Shown here: positions 26,797 through 36,758 of the stretch, in pieces
Layout of the letters: each line of letters opens with the position of its first letter
How positions within the stretch are numbered: position 1 is the first letter of the stretch
Assembly (NCBI RefSeq): GCF_018596335.1
Contig: NZ_JAHEPS010000002.1
Coordinates: forward strand, 620,001-684,000
Direction: 5' to 3'
Source of the DNA: Shewanella jiangmenensis
Lineage (GTDB): Bacteria; Pseudomonadota; Gammaproteobacteria; Enterobacterales; Shewanellaceae
Length of the DNA stretch: 64,000 bases
Notes under the pieces: generated by a model
Told to the model about the DNA's origin: nothing
The model's database searches: none
What the model saw: only the letters and a program-made list of their open reading frames with translations
Translations under genes and position numbers: made by a program

Positions 26797-27177
26797 TCAG
26801 CGGTTGCCCCGCGGCGATGGGATCTGGTGATGGCGATAGTTGGCGCGGCTTGCCAGTACATACAGGGAATAGGCCATCATGGCGAGGGATGGCAATATCA
26901 TCCAACTCGCATCCGGCATACCCAGCAGCATGGCGCTCAGCGCCAGGCACAGAAAGGGAAACAATTCATACAATGACTTGGGCCAACTGCCTTTTTTGCG
27001 TTTTCGGCTTGGGTCGGTGCGGCGATTGTCAGAGCGCATGATGTAAATTTTGGCTCCGGCAAAAAACAGCACCAGCCCGGCTGAAATGGTCAGCGGGGTG
27101 CGCTGCCAGAACAGGGTGGTGGCAGCGGCAATCATGCAAAGATAGGGCAGGCTCTCATAAAAGGGGCGGCTCAGCAT
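26797..27177 (-). CDS. Small membrane protein with internal duplication
   Basis: A 126-residue protein that I do not recognise. It consists of two similar halves: FYESLPYLCMIAAATTLFW... ending RSDNRR, and LYELFPFLCLALSAMLL... ending RANYRH. Each half has two hydrophobic segments, giving four in total, joined by a basic linker (DPSRKRKKGSWPK). AAGGAGA is six bases before ATG 27177, which fixes the start. Function unknown; it lies between slyD and trpR with no clear operon partner. Confidence 0.7.
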   Translation of the reverse strand: MLSRPFYESLPYLCMIAAATTLFWQRTPLTISAGLVLFFAGAKIYIMRSDNRRTDPSRKRKKGSWPKSLYELFPFLCLALSAMLLGMPDASWMILPSLAMMAYSLYVLASRANYRHHQIPSPRGNR

Positions 27178-27242
27178 TGGTCTCTCCTTGACGAGTTCAA
27201 TTACGGCAATCCATGCCAACCAGCCCATTTTAGACCCAAAAG

Positions 27243-27273
27243 AAAACGCCGGCCAAAAAATGACCGGCGTTTT
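27243..27273 (-). terminator. Intrinsic terminator after slyD
   Basis: AAAACGCCGG (27243-27252), 11-base loop, CCGGCGTTTT (27264-27273). On the minus strand it is followed by a CTTTTGG tract. Confidence 0.78.
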
Positions 27274-27302
27274 TTAATAATTTCCGACTATCGGTTGGCT
27301 TT

Positions 27303-27923
27303 TCAGCCGCGGCAACCGCAGCCGCCGTTACCATCGCAGCCAGGTTTGGCTTCTTTTTCTTCGTCGTGGGCACAGTGACCATGGTCGTGATCATTGCCAT
27401 GTCCGCCGCAGCAGCCGCCTTCATCGTGGTGATGGTGGTGACCACCACAACCGCCGCCGTGGGCGTGAATGTGGCCATGGGCCACTTCTTCGGCGCTGGC
27501 TTCACGTACGTCCATCACTTCAACGTAGAAGTTCAGTGACTGACCGGCGAGTGGGTGGTTACCGTCAACCACTACGCTGTTGTCCAGCACTTCGGTAACC
27601 TGAACCGGACGCTGACCCATTTCGGTTTCGGCAATAAAGCGCATGCCGGGCACTATGTCTTCGATATCACCAAAGGCGGCCAGTGGCACTTCCTGACGCA
27701 GGCTGTCGTGGTATGGGCCATAAGCCTGTTCGCAGTCGATGGTCACTTCGATGATTTGACCGGCTGCTTTGCCTTCGAGTGCAGATTCCAGACCCGGGAT
27801 CAGGTTCTCGGCACCGTGCAGGTAAACCATGGGATCGGCCTCAAAAGAGCTTTCAATCAGCTGGCCTTGCTGGTCGCTCAAGCGATAATGAATGGTTACC
27901 GCGCTGTGCTTAGTGATATTCAT
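27303..27923 (-). CDS. slyD: FKBP-type peptidyl-prolyl isomerase SlyD
   Basis: Cytoplasmic prolyl isomerase, chaperone and metal-binding protein that helps nickel delivery to hydrogenase. 206 residues: FKBP core with inserted flap domain (1-150, SAVTIHYRLSDQQGQLIESS, YLHGAENLIPGLESALEGK), then a His/Cys/Gly-rich metal-binding tail (GHIHAHGGGCGGHHHHHDEG, and three later Cys at the end). ATG 27923 gives the family start MNITKHSAVTIHY. Confidence 0.96.
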   Translation of the reverse strand: MNITKHSAVTIHYRLSDQQGQLIESSFEADPMVYLHGAENLIPGLESALEGKAAGQIIEVTIDCEQAYGPYHDSLRQEVPLAAFGDIEDIVPGMRFIAETEMGQRPVQVTEVLDNSVVVDGNHPLAGQSLNFYVEVMDVREASAEEVAHGHIHAHGGGCGGHHHHHDEGGCCGGHGNDHDHGHCAHDEEKEAKPGCDGNGGCGCRG

Positions 27924-28355
27924 ACTGCCTCCATATACGCAATGTGGGCGCATGATACTAAGGATTTGCGCCTCAGGCGATGATTTACATCAGTGATTGT
28001 TAACTTACGCAGCTTTTTTCACAGTCTTGTTAAAGCGGTCGTGCAAAGGTGCTGTGGGGCTACTTTTGCCCCTGTGGTTGCGCGTTGCGGTGTTTTTAAT
28101 AATGCACAAATTCATTTTTCTTTAAAATTAACACATTACGGAATTGCGCGTTATTGGTTAACCTTTACGTTAAGTGAGGATGATGTCAGCGAACTCATCA
28201 TTTTTGTATGGTATTTTCATTCCGGGGAACCAATGATTGCAGGATATGAAATATTGTTGCCGATCTGTAAAAAATAATTAAATGCAGGGGTTGACAAGAA
28301 TTGCCGTTCCGAGCAATTCTGTGTCCACAGCTTAAATCAGGACGTGACCACTCAC
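27924..28355 (+). other. Intergenic region between slyD and the thr leader
   Basis: About 430 bases, AT-rich in the middle, with divergent promoters for slyD (-) and thr (+). A TTGACA with an adjoining palindrome lies at 28291-28320. No protein-coding frame here looks genuine. Confidence 0.6.
28291..28320 (+). promoter_or_regulatory. Predicted thr operon -35 element and palindrome
   Basis: TTGACA at 28291-28296 matches a -35 element and is 60 bases before thrL. Right after it AGAATTGC (28297-28304) and GCAATTCT (28313-28320) form a perfect 8-bp inverted repeat with an 8-base spacer. This occupies the space where RNA polymerase would sit and the -10 (CAATTC or AATTCT) is weak. The palindrome could be an operator. 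Confidence 0.45.
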
Positions 28356-28424
28356 ATGTATCAGTTCAATGTAGTAACCACCATTATTACTACCACCACC
28401 ATTACCATAATGGGGGCGGGCTGA
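28356..28424 (+). CDS. thrL: thr operon leader peptide
   Basis: A 22-codon frame reading MYQFNVVTTII then TTTTITIMGAG. Seven Thr and four Ile codons are clustered, the pattern expected for attenuation by threonyl- and isoleucyl-tRNA as in E. coli thrL. The end of the frame (GGGGGCGGGCT, 28413-28423) can pair with the 5' arm of the following terminator, giving an antiterminator. Confidence 0.92.
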   Translation: MYQFNVVTTIITTTTITIMGAG

Positions 28425-28456
28425 TTACACCCTGACGAAAGATTCAAAACAACAAG

Positions 28457-28484
28457 CCCGCTCCCCCCAAGGAGCGGGTTTTTT
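28457..28484 (+). terminator. thr attenuator terminator
   Basis: CCCGCTCC (28457-28464), loop CCCCAA, GGAGCGGG (28471-28478), then TTTTTT. It lies between thrL and thrA. CGGGCT near 28417-28422 can compete for AGCCCG at the start of the stem. Confidence 0.9.
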
Positions 28485-28524
28485 GTTTCCGGGGATTCGG
28501 CGAGGCAGGATGGAGTAGCGAAGT

Positions 28525-30990
28525 ATGAAAGTAATGAAGTTTGGAGGCACCTCCCTTGCCAACTGGGGACGGTTTGAGATGGCCGCGGCTATCATCGCCA
28601 AGGCAGCAGAAGAGACTCAGGTCGCCGCAGTATTGTCGGCACCCGCCACCGTCACCAACGGTTTGCTCGAAATGGTCGATGTGGCCGTTGCGGGCGGTGA
28701 TTTTAACGCAGTGCTGGAGCGGGTGAGAGGCGTGTTTGTCCGGCTCTACACTGAAGCATGCGACACCCATGCTGCGATAAGCCGCGATGCGCTGTTTGCC
28801 GCGCTCGATGCCCAGGTTGACGCCTGGCAAACCCGTCTGCAGGGCATTCATCTTCTTGGTGAGTGCCCCGACAGCGTGCGGGCAGAAATCGTGGTTGCCG
28901 GTGAGCGGCTGTCGAGCGAGCTGATGGTGGCGCTGATGAATGCCCGCGGGCTTGGCAGCGACAAACTCGACCCGCGCGCGCTGTTTCTGGCCCAGGGTAC
29001 ACCGCTTGAATCTGTCGTGGATATCGCCGTCAGTAAGCCGCGTTTCAAGGCGCTGCCACTTGCAAGCAAGCGGGTGTGGGTGATGCCGGGCTTTACCGCT
29101 GCTGACAGCGATGGCCGCACCGTAACGCTTGGGCGCAATGGCTCGGACTATTCCGGCGCTGTGCTGGCCGCTTGCCTGGATGCGCAAAGCTGTGAGATCT
29201 GGACCGACGTTGATGGGGTATACAACACCGACCCGCGTGTGGTGGCCGATGCCAAACTGCTGTCGCAGCTTTCTTATCAGGAGGCGATGGAGCTGTCGTA
29301 TTTCGGCGCCAAGGTGCTGCATCCCAAAACCATCGCACCTATTGCCCAGTTTCATATTCCCTGCTACATCAAAAACAGTTTCAATCCGTCGGCACCCGGC
29401 ACTTTGGTGTCCAATGCCGCCGATACCACAGGTCTTGAAGTGAAAGCCATTTCAAGCCTTGATCATCAAACCATGTTTGATGTGTCTGGCCCCGGCATGA
29501 AAGGCATGGTCGGCATGGCGAGCCGTACCCTTGGTGCCATTGCCCGCGCCGGAGTGTCGGTGTCGCTTATCACCCAAAGCTCCTGCGAGTATTCCATCAG
29601 TTTTTGCGTGTCGCAAAAAGATGCCGTCAAGGTGCGCAGCGCACTTGAGCAGGAATTTGAGCTCGAACTTAAGAGCGAGCTGCTGGAGCCGCTGGAAATG
29701 CGCGATGCGCTCGCGATTGTGTCGCTTATCGGCGATGGCATGCGCACCCACAAGGGCGTGGCGGCGAAGTTTTTCTCGGCACTGGCCCAGGCTGGGGTAA
29801 ACATTGTGGCGATTGCCCAGGGCTCTTCCGAGCGCTCTATTTCTGCCGTGATTGAGCAGCGCAAGGTGCACAAGGCCATCGGTGCCTGCCATCAGCGCTT
29901 TTTCGATGTGCAGCAATATCTGGATCTGTTTTTGGTGGGCGCCGGCAATGTGGGCGCGGCACTGCTCAAGCAGGTTAAGGCTCAGGCTGAGGCGCTTAAA
30001 GAGCAGCACATCAGTATCCGGGTGTGCGGCATCGCCAACTCCCGTCGCATGTTGCTGGATGAAAAGGGCATTGAGCTTGGCAATTGGCAGGCACTGCTTG
30101 CAGACTCGGAAAAAGCCTGTGACATCAGCGCTATGGTGCAGTGGGCCAAAGAGCAGCAACTGCTTAATCCTGTGCTGGTGGATTGCACCTCATCGTCTGA
30201 TGTGGCGGACCGCTACCTTGAGGTGATGGAAGCGGGCCTGCATGTGGTTACGCCGAACAAAAAAGCCAACACCCGCGAGCTTGGATTTTACCGCGCGCTT
30301 CGTGATGCGGCGCTCAAGCACAGACGTCAGTTTTTGTATGAAACCAACGTCGGCGCCGGGCTGCCCGTGATAGATAACCTGAAAAAGCTGCTGTGCGCAG
30401 GGGATAAGCTGCATAAATTCAATGGAATACTTTCAGGTTCGCTGTCGTTTATTTTCGGTAAGCTCGATGAAGGCATGAGTTTGTCTGAGGCGACTGCCAT
30501 CGCCCGTGACAAGTGCTTTACCGAGCCTGATCCCCGCGACGACCTGTGTGGTATGGATGTGGCGCGCAAGGTGCTGATTTTGGCCCGTGAAGTAGGCATG
30601 GCGCTTGAGCTTGACGATGTGGTGGTGGATTCTGTGTTGCCGTCATCCTTCGACTCGTCCGGCGATGTCGATACCTTTATGGCCAATCTGCCCAAGGCCA
30701 ATGCCGAAATCGCAGCAAGGGTGGAAGCGGCGCGCAGCGAAGGTAAAGTGCTGCGCTATGTCGGGCAGATAGATGAGTCTGGCTGCCGGGTGAGTATTCA
30801 GGCGGTTGGGCCGGAAGACCCGCTTTTCAGCGTGAAAGGCGGCGAGAATGCGCTGGCGTTTTACAGCCGTTATTACCAGCCCATCCCGTTGGTGCTGCGC
30901 GGTTATGGCGCCGGTACCGATGTGACTGCCGCTGGCGCCTTTGCCGATTTATTGCGTACCCTGAATTGGACCCGAGAGGTGGGTTTATGA
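28525..30990 (+). CDS. thrA: Bifunctional aspartokinase I / homoserine dehydrogenase I
   Basis: Catalyses the first and third steps from aspartate to threonine. 821 residues, the usual length. Aspartokinase domain 1-285 ([34 protein letters not shown]), two ACT regulatory units about 315-460, homoserine dehydrogenase about 465-821 ([20 protein letters not shown] site, [34 protein letters not shown]). Controlled by the attenuator upstream. The stop overlaps the thrB start by four bases. Confidence 0.97.
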   Translation: MKVMKFGGTSLANWGRFEMAAAIIAKAAEETQVAAVLSAPATVTNGLLEMVDVAVAGGDFNAVLERVRGVFVRLYTEACDTHAAISRDALFAALDAQVDAWQTRLQGIHLLGECPDSVRAEIVVAGERLSSELMVALMNARGLGSDKLDPRALFLAQGTPLESVVDIAVSKPRFKALPLASKRVWVMPGFTAADSDGRTVTLGRNGSDYSGAVLAACLDAQSCEIWTDVDGVYNTDPRVVADAKLLSQLSYQEAMELSYFGAKVLHPKTIAPIAQFHIPCYIKNSFNPSAPGTLVSNAADTTGLEVKAISSLDHQTMFDVSGPGMKGMVGMASRTLGAIARAGVSVSLITQSSCEYSISFCVSQKDAVKVRSALEQEFELELKSELLEPLEMRDALAIVSLIGDGMRTHKGVAAKFFSALAQAGVNIVAIAQGSSERSISAVIEQRKVHKAIGACHQRFFDVQQYLDLFLVGAGNVGAALLKQVKAQAEALKEQHISIRVCGIANSRRMLLDEKGIELGNWQALLADSEKACDISAMVQWAKEQQLLNPVLVDCTSSSDVADRYLEVMEAGLHVVTPNKKANTRELGFYRALRDAALKHRRQFLYETNVGAGLPVIDNLKKLLCAGDKLHKFNGILSGSLSFIFGKLDEGMSLSEATAIARDKCFTEPDPRDDLCGMDVARKVLILAREVGMALELDDVVVDSVLPSSFDSSGDVDTFMANLPKANAEIAARVEAARSEGKVLRYVGQIDESGCRVSIQAVGPEDPLFSVKGGENALAFYSRYYQPIPLVLRGYGAGTDVTAAGAFADLLRTLNWTREVGL

Positions 30991-31919
30991 GTTTGACTGT
31001 ATATGCCCCGGCTTCCATGGGTAACGTGGGTGTGGGATTTGATTTGCTCGGCGCCGCATTGGCGCCGATAGATGGCAGTTACCTTGGTGACAGGGTCAGT
31101 ATCGAAAAAGCAGATTCAGGTATTGAGCTTGCACTTGCCGGTGCCTGGGCCCATAAGCTGCCGGGCAACCCCGCGGATAACATTGTGTGGCAGTGCGCCG
31201 AGTTCTTTTTACAGCGCCTTGGCAAAGAAGGTGAGGGCGTTAAGCTTACCCTTGAGAAAAACCTGCCGGTTGGCAGTGGGTTAGGTTCGAGCGCGAGCTC
31301 AGTGGTGGCGGCGCTTTATGCGCTCAATGAGCATTTCGACCGGCCCTTTGATGAGCAGGCGCTGCTGGCGCTGATGGGCGAATTTGAAGGGCGGATCAGC
31401 GGTTCGGTGCATTACGATAACGTGGCACCCTGCTACCTTGGCGGCATGCAGCTGATGCTGGATTTGCCGGGCCGCATCTGTGAGGCGATTCCGAGTTTTG
31501 AGAATTGGTACTGGGTGGTGGCGTATCCCGGCATTTCGCTTTCAACCGCGAAAATGCGCGCACTGATGCCCCCTGAGTACGCGAAATCTGTGGTCATCGA
31601 TTTTGGCCGTAACCTGTCGGCCTTTGTTCATGCGTCGTACCGTCAGGACGAGGCGCTTGCCATCGCGGTGCTTAAGGATGTGCTGGCGGAGCCCTATCGC
31701 GCGCCGGCTATTCCGGGTTACAACGAGGCACGTGAAGCGCTGAACTCACTCGGCATGCTGACCACTGGTATTTCCGGCAGTGGCCCGACGCTGTTTTCCG
31801 TCAGCAGCTGTTTAAAAACCGCCGAGGCCGCCAAGGCCTGGCTTGAATCCCATTATCTCACCGACGGCGGTTTTGCCCATGTGTGCCGCCTCGATATGCT
31901 GGGAACCCGCGCTGTGTGA
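30987..31919 (+). CDS. thrB: Homoserine kinase
   Basis: GHMP-family kinase that phosphorylates homoserine. 310 residues. [22 protein letters not shown] start, phosphate-binding [22 protein letters not shown] and the C-terminal [12 protein letters not shown] loop are intact. ATG 30987 overlaps the thrA stop (ATGA) and gives the family start; a start 21 bases upstream inside thrA is rejected. Confidence 0.97.
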   Translation: MSLTVYAPASMGNVGVGFDLLGAALAPIDGSYLGDRVSIEKADSGIELALAGAWAHKLPGNPADNIVWQCAEFFLQRLGKEGEGVKLTLEKNLPVGSGLGSSASSVVAALYALNEHFDRPFDEQALLALMGEFEGRISGSVHYDNVAPCYLGGMQLMLDLPGRICEAIPSFENWYWVVAYPGISLSTAKMRALMPPEYAKSVVIDFGRNLSAFVHASYRQDEALAIAVLKDVLAEPYRAPAIPGYNEAREALNSLGMLTTGISGSGPTLFSVSSCLKTAEAAKAWLESHYLTDGGFAHVCRLDMLGTRAV

Positions 31920-32007
31920 TGTGATAATGGGCTGATATCCCGCGACTTTGATAGAAATTTGAAGCGCTGTTGGCAGCATGGCCGCGGCGCTGGCAAGGAA
32001 TGATGTG

Positions 32008-33297
32008 ATGGAATTATTTAACCTGAAACACCCCGAAGAGCGGGTCAGCTTCAGTGATGCGGTCAAACTAGGGCTTGGCAAAGACCGCGGCCTGTTTTTC
32101 CCAAGCCGTATTCCGGTGCTGGCGGACGTTGAATCGCTGTTGTCGCTGCCCTTTGCCGAGCGCAGCAAAAAAGTGCTCGGCGCCTGGCTTGCCGATGAAC
32201 TCGGGCAGGCAGTCGTTGATAAACTGGTCGACAATGCCTTTACCTTCGAAGCGCCACTGGTGCAGGTGGATGAGCGCCGCTACAGCCTTGAGCTGTTCCA
32301 TGGCCCGACTCTGGCGTTCAAGGATTTTGGTGCGCGCTTTATGGCCCAGTGCCTTGAGCACCTTGCCGGCGATGCGCGTCTGACCATTTTGACCGCCACC
32401 TCCGGCGATACCGGCGCAGCGGTGGCCGATGCCTTTTATGGCCTCGACAAGGTGCAGGTGTGTGTGCTCTATCCCAAGGGCAAAATCAGTGAGCTGCAGG
32501 AAAAGATGTTCACCACCCTTGGCGGTAATATTCACACCGTGGCGGTTGAGTCAGACTTTGATGCCTGTCAGGCGCTGGTCAAGCAGGCCTTTGATGAGCC
32601 ATCGGTGCGTGAAGGTTTGCATTTAAACTCTGCCAACTCGATTAACATCAGTCGACTGCTGGCACAGATTTGCTACTACTTTGAAGCGGTTGCCCAGTAT
32701 CGTCGTCATCATGGCGATGCGCCGGTGATTGCGGTGCCAAGCGGCAACTTCGGTAACCTGACTGCCGGGCTTTTTGCCAAGGCGATGGGGCTGCCGGTAA
32801 AACGCTTTGTGGCGGCGACCAACAGCAACGATACCGTGCCGCGCTATCTGGCAAGCCTTAACTGGCAGGTGAAGCCGACAGTTGCCACCATGTCCAATGC
32901 CATGGATGTGGCCGACCCAAGCAATTGGCCGAGGGTCGAAGCCATCGCCAGCTATATGGATTGGCCGCTGGCAAGCATAGACGGCGTGGCGCTGGATGAA
33001 GCAAGCACCCGTGAGTCGCTAAAAGCACTGCAGGCGGCGGGATATTTATCAGAGCCCCATGCCGCCATCGCGGCCAAGGCGCTCACCGACAATCTTGGCG
33101 CCGCCGAGCGGGGGATTTTCCTGGCCACGGCGCACCCAGCAAAATTCAAGGATGTGGTCGACCGTGAGCTTGGAGTGAACTTACCGCTGCCGCCTGAGCT
33201 TGCTGCAGTAGCTGATAAGCCGAGCCTGGCGGCCGAGCTGCCGGCGGATTTTGCCGCCCTTAAGGCGCATCTTTTCAGTGTGCTAGGAAACGACTAG
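32008..33297 (+). CDS. thrC: Threonine synthase
   Basis: PLP enzyme that converts O-phosphohomoserine to threonine. 429 residues. PLP lysine region FHGPTLAFKDFGARFM, the phosphate-binding TATSGDTGAAVADAF, and PSGNFGNLTAGLFAK are present. ATG 32008 gives the conventional MELFNLKHPEERVSF start. It ends the operon before a terminator. Confidence 0.97.
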   Translation: MELFNLKHPEERVSFSDAVKLGLGKDRGLFFPSRIPVLADVESLLSLPFAERSKKVLGAWLADELGQAVVDKLVDNAFTFEAPLVQVDERRYSLELFHGPTLAFKDFGARFMAQCLEHLAGDARLTILTATSGDTGAAVADAFYGLDKVQVCVLYPKGKISELQEKMFTTLGGNIHTVAVESDFDACQALVKQAFDEPSVREGLHLNSANSINISRLLAQICYYFEAVAQYRRHHGDAPVIAVPSGNFGNLTAGLFAKAMGLPVKRFVAATNSNDTVPRYLASLNWQVKPTVATMSNAMDVADPSNWPRVEAIASYMDWPLASIDGVALDEASTRESLKALQAAGYLSEPHAAIAAKALTDNLGAAERGIFLATAHPAKFKDVVDRELGVNLPLPPELAAVADKPSLAAELPADFAALKAHLFSVLGND

Positions 33298-33352
33298 GCA
33301 GCATCGAAGCGCGCTTCTGTGTGAAATTCAGTGCGCAATTCATTGAAAGAGT

Positions 33353-33377
33353 AAAGGAGGCTTCGGCCTCCTTTTTT
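33353..33377 (+). terminator. Intrinsic terminator of the thr operon
   Basis: AAAGGAGGC (33353-33361), loop TTCG, GCCTCCTTT (33366-33374), then TTT. Confidence 0.88.
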
Positions 33378-33488
33378 ATCACTGCAGCCCGAAATCACCA
33401 TCTTGTGGTCAGTTACAGCATGTTGTTCAGCAAAGTTTCTTAACTTGACTAAGCTTTAGTCAATGAATGCTGAAACGGAACTGCTGGA

Positions 33489-35522
33489 ATGGACTCTGGT
33501 GTCGACAATATGCTGCTAGATACCCGCCAGGCCATTTTCGATCCCGCACTGCTTGCCGAACTCGGTAAATTGCAGGCCAGGTTTATGCGGGGGGAAGATG
33601 TGGTGTTGCCGCTGTGCCGCATCCTTGCTGAGTACAGTGAGTCGCAGGCGGTGCTGCTGGTGGAGCTTGCGCATATCAATGATGAAGATATGCCGGCGTC
33701 TGCTTCCTGCTGGTGCCGCGATCCTGTTCGCTACCTTACCCTCTGGAAAGACATCAAAGAGTGGCCCTTCGCAAGCGAAGAGCCGCTGGTGCACTGCTGG
33801 CATAAGTTTGTGATTTGGCCGGTTAAACACACAAATCTCTTAGTGTTCTTTCATACCCCAAGGGAAGACTGGTTTAACTTCATGTGGAGTTTTGGCGAAA
33901 TGCTTGCCGAAATTCTGATGGGCATTTTCAGCGTGCAGATGCTGGGCGCAGATGAGCGGGCTCTGGGCTCAGGTGGTGAGCGCTGGGATCAGGATATGTT
34001 CCGCTCGATAGTCAGCAACAGCGATGACTTTATTCTGGTGGTTAAACAGTTCCATGACGGAAAAAGCCAAATTGTTTACAGCAATTCCGCCGTTACCAGT
34101 ATCAGTCTCTATCCCCGCAGCCAATTGATGAATATGTCGCTGTCACAACTCTTTCCCAAGGCGATTCAGGCCAATGGCGTTGATTTGGATTTGTCGGAAA
34201 TGCTGACAAAAAGCCATGATTTTGAAGGGGAAGTTTTCTGCAAAATGGCCAATGGTGAGCAGGCTTTTTTACATATGCATGTGGTGGCGCTGGATCAGGA
34301 TGCAACCGGCGGCCTGTACGCGCTGATAGGGCGTGACTACACCGAATTTCGCGCCATGGAGCATGCCATGGCCCGTACCCAGAAAATGCAGGCGATTGGC
34401 CAGCTTGTGGGTGGGATAGCCCATGATTTCAACAATATTCTTGGGGTGCTGCGCGGCAATATTGAGCTGATGCAAATCAAGAGTAAGGACGAGCGGCTTG
34501 AAAATTATCTCGCCACCGCGCTGCGCTCCTGCCAACGCGGTACCGAACTTACCCGCAGGCTGCTGCAGTTTTCCCGTCAGGAGCAATTTAATGCCCAGCG
34601 CTGTCAGGTCAATGAGGTGATTGAAAGTTTAAGGGAGTTGTTTGCCAAGTCCCTCACCAGCCAGATTCAGCTGCAGTTTAAACCGGCCGAGCAGATTGAA
34701 GACATCACAGTCGATAAGGGCGATCTGGAAGATGCGCTCCTGAATATGGTGATTAACGCCCGCGACGCCATGGAAGGGGGCGGAACCCTGATTATTTCAA
34801 CCGGCGAGCAGGAGCTGGCGGGCTTTTTACCGGGCCTTGGCACCAAGGTGATGGTGGAGGCTGGCCGTTACGTATGGATTTCGGTAACTGATTCGGGCCA
34901 CGGTATTCCTTTGCATCTGCTCGATAAAATTTTCGAGCCCTTTTTTACCACCAAGGATAAGAGCAAGGGCACCGGCCTTGGGCTTGCGATGATTTACGGC
35001 TTTGTAAAGCGCTCCCGCGGCTACATGAATGTGATTTCGACCAACTCCTTGGGTACCGAATTCAGGATCTGGTTTCCGGCCATGGGTAATAAAGAAGCGC
35101 CGCAGCAGCAAACCCTGGCCCGCAATGAGGTGCTGCCGCGGGTCAGTGGCAAGCTTAAGGTGCTGTTGGTTGACGATGAACCGGAGCTGCTGCGGATTTT
35201 GTCTGACTACTGCACGCTAATGGGCATGGAGGTGGAAACCTTTCCGGATGCACAGACGCTGCGGGCCAAGTATTTGCAGTCGCCATGTGATGCCGGGCTG
35301 TTGGTTACCGATGTGCTTATGCCCGGCGGCGTGAACGGCTACGAGCTTGCCAGTGAGCTGGTGGCCCTGCATCCCATGCCTGTGCTGCTGGTATCCGGGT
35401 TTATTGAGGATATAGGGCTTGAAAAGGATGAGGAGATGCCGTTTAAAGTGCTGCACAAGCCCTTTGAGTTAGCCGCATTCGCCCGTGCCTTATCCGAGGT
35501 CGGGGTTAAATTTTCTGTGTAA
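33489..35522 (+). CDS. Hybrid sensor histidine kinase with C-terminal receiver
   Basis: A 677-residue soluble signalling kinase with no membrane segment. Order: an N-terminal region of about 155 residues that may be GAF-like; a PAS domain (about 170-290, [15 protein letters not shown]... [13 protein letters not shown]); HisKA with [13 protein letters not shown] (His near residue 312); HATPase ([34 protein letters not shown]); and a receiver domain (about 557-672) with VTDVLMPGG (Asp near 608). The following gene is a response regulator 15 bases downstream, likely partner. Ligand unknown. The start is uncertain: ATG 33489 or ATG 33510. Confidence 0.9.
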   Translation: MDSGVDNMLLDTRQAIFDPALLAELGKLQARFMRGEDVVLPLCRILAEYSESQAVLLVELAHINDEDMPASASCWCRDPVRYLTLWKDIKEWPFASEEPLVHCWHKFVIWPVKHTNLLVFFHTPREDWFNFMWSFGEMLAEILMGIFSVQMLGADERALGSGGERWDQDMFRSIVSNSDDFILVVKQFHDGKSQIVYSNSAVTSISLYPRSQLMNMSLSQLFPKAIQANGVDLDLSEMLTKSHDFEGEVFCKMANGEQAFLHMHVVALDQDATGGLYALIGRDYTEFRAMEHAMARTQKMQAIGQLVGGIAHDFNNILGVLRGNIELMQIKSKDERLENYLATALRSCQRGTELTRRLLQFSRQEQFNAQRCQVNEVIESLRELFAKSLTSQIQLQFKPAEQIEDITVDKGDLEDALLNMVINARDAMEGGGTLIISTGEQELAGFLPGLGTKVMVEAGRYVWISVTDSGHGIPLHLLDKIFEPFFTTKDKSKGTGLGLAMIYGFVKRSRGYMNVISTNSLGTEFRIWFPAMGNKEAPQQQTLARNEVLPRVSGKLKVLLVDDEPELLRILSDYCTLMGMEVETFPDAQTLRAKYLQSPCDAGLLVTDVLMPGGVNGYELASELVALHPMPVLLVSGFIEDIGLEKDEEMPFKVLHKPFELAAFARALSEVGVKFSV

Positions 35523-35537
35523 GGGAGAGCGTATTTG

Positions 35538-36632
35538 ATGGAGCAACTGAATGTGTGGATCGTGGATGATGACAATGACTATTGTCATCTGATGCACGAA
35601 GTACTGCATGACGACTATCAGGTCAGCCTGTTCTTTGAGGCTGGCAGTTTTCGTGCGGCACTTGCAGGCGGCAAGCCTGACATAGTGCTGATGGACATCA
35701 GCCTGCCGGACGTGTCCGGCATTGAGCTGTGCCTTGAATTGCAGCGCAGTGGTATGGACAGTGCAGTCATCTTTGTATCCGGCATGAATACGCTCGAAGA
35801 GCGGCTCAAGGCTTATGAGGCCGGCGGGGTGGATTTTATCGCCAAACCTTTTGAGCTGAAGGAGCTCGTTGCTAAAACTCACGCCGTTGCCAATTACCAG
35901 ATTAAAAAGCGCTCGTTAGCGGAAGCCGAAAGCTTCTCCCGCCATATGGCATTCCAGTCGATGAGTGAGTCGGCTCAATACGGTGCTGTGCTGCAGTTTT
36001 TCCGTCAGTGCTTCCTGTGTCAGCAATATTCTCAATTGGCCGATGCGTTTTTTGAGCTGATGAATCATCTGGAACTTAAAACCTGCCTTGAAATCCGGGT
36101 AGAGGAAAACCTGTATTTTGTGCCGGAGCACACCGCCATCAGTCCGATAGAGGCCAATATTTTTGAACTGCTGGATCATCAGGGGCGCTTGTACGATTTT
36201 GGCTCCCGGACCATTTGTAATGATAAGCACGTATCGTTTCTGATAAAAAACATGCCGCTGGATAACGATGTGCTCTATGGCCGGATCCGCGATGTGATTG
36301 CCGTAGTGGTCGAAGGATTGGAGGCCCGTATCCTCGATATTTCCCGTCAGCAAACCCTAAGCCGTGTTGTAGATGACATTCAGAAACTGGTGGGTGGGCT
36401 TGCCAATCGTATTCAGGAAAGCGACCAGCAGTTTTGTCAGGCCATGACCAGTATTACCTCTGAGATCCGCGCCAGTTTCCATGTGCTCGACATGACAGAA
36501 GAGCAGGAAAACTTTTTCACCAGCCTGGTGGAGCGCAATCTCAGGCAAGCGAATTCCGCCAGCAGCGCTTTCCTTGGGCTGCAGTCGGCTTTGAAAGCCA
36601 TGATCAAAGCGCTCGAGCGCAGTGGTGCTTAA
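35538..36632 (+). CDS. Response regulator with unrecognised C-terminal output region
   Basis: A 364-residue protein. Receiver domain 1-120 (VWIVDDDNDYCHLM acidic pocket, IVLMDISLPDVSG with phospho-acceptor Asp53, AKPFELKEL with the conserved Lys). The remaining 240 residues contain no helix-turn-helix, GGDEF, EAL or HD-GYP motif that I can see. A predicted globular part (about 135-270) leads into a helical, possibly coiled-coil region (about 275-360, rich in Gln/Ser/Ala). The ATG at 35538 is preferred over TTG 35535. In operon with the hybrid kinase; function not predictable. Confidence 0.85.
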   Translation: MEQLNVWIVDDDNDYCHLMHEVLHDDYQVSLFFEAGSFRAALAGGKPDIVLMDISLPDVSGIELCLELQRSGMDSAVIFVSGMNTLEERLKAYEAGGVDFIAKPFELKELVAKTHAVANYQIKKRSLAEAESFSRHMAFQSMSESAQYGAVLQFFRQCFLCQQYSQLADAFFELMNHLELKTCLEIRVEENLYFVPEHTAISPIEANIFELLDHQGRLYDFGSRTICNDKHVSFLIKNMPLDNDVLYGRIRDVIAVVVEGLEARILDISRQQTLSRVVDDIQKLVGGLANRIQESDQQFCQAMTSITSEIRASFHVLDMTEEQENFFTSLVERNLRQANSASSAFLGLQSALKAMIKALERSGA

Positions 36633-36758
36633 TTTAAAAGCTTGATCCCCATCATGATACGGCACTTAAAGCCTTTGCTATAGTGGTCTGGCGTGGCAGC
36701 TTTGACTACTATTTATTCAAATGACTGTCGGCGACAGGCCTTGACGAGGGGGATTGTT

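Noticed and set aside
27955..28277. Small gene at 27993-28277 (+)
   Set aside because: The 94-codon frame has a mixed composition, no RBS and no relation to known families; the region is more likely regulatory.
28444..29355. Minus-strand open frame of 303 codons over the start of thrA
   Set aside because: Shadow of thrA that also reads through the thr attenuator; no recognisable protein.
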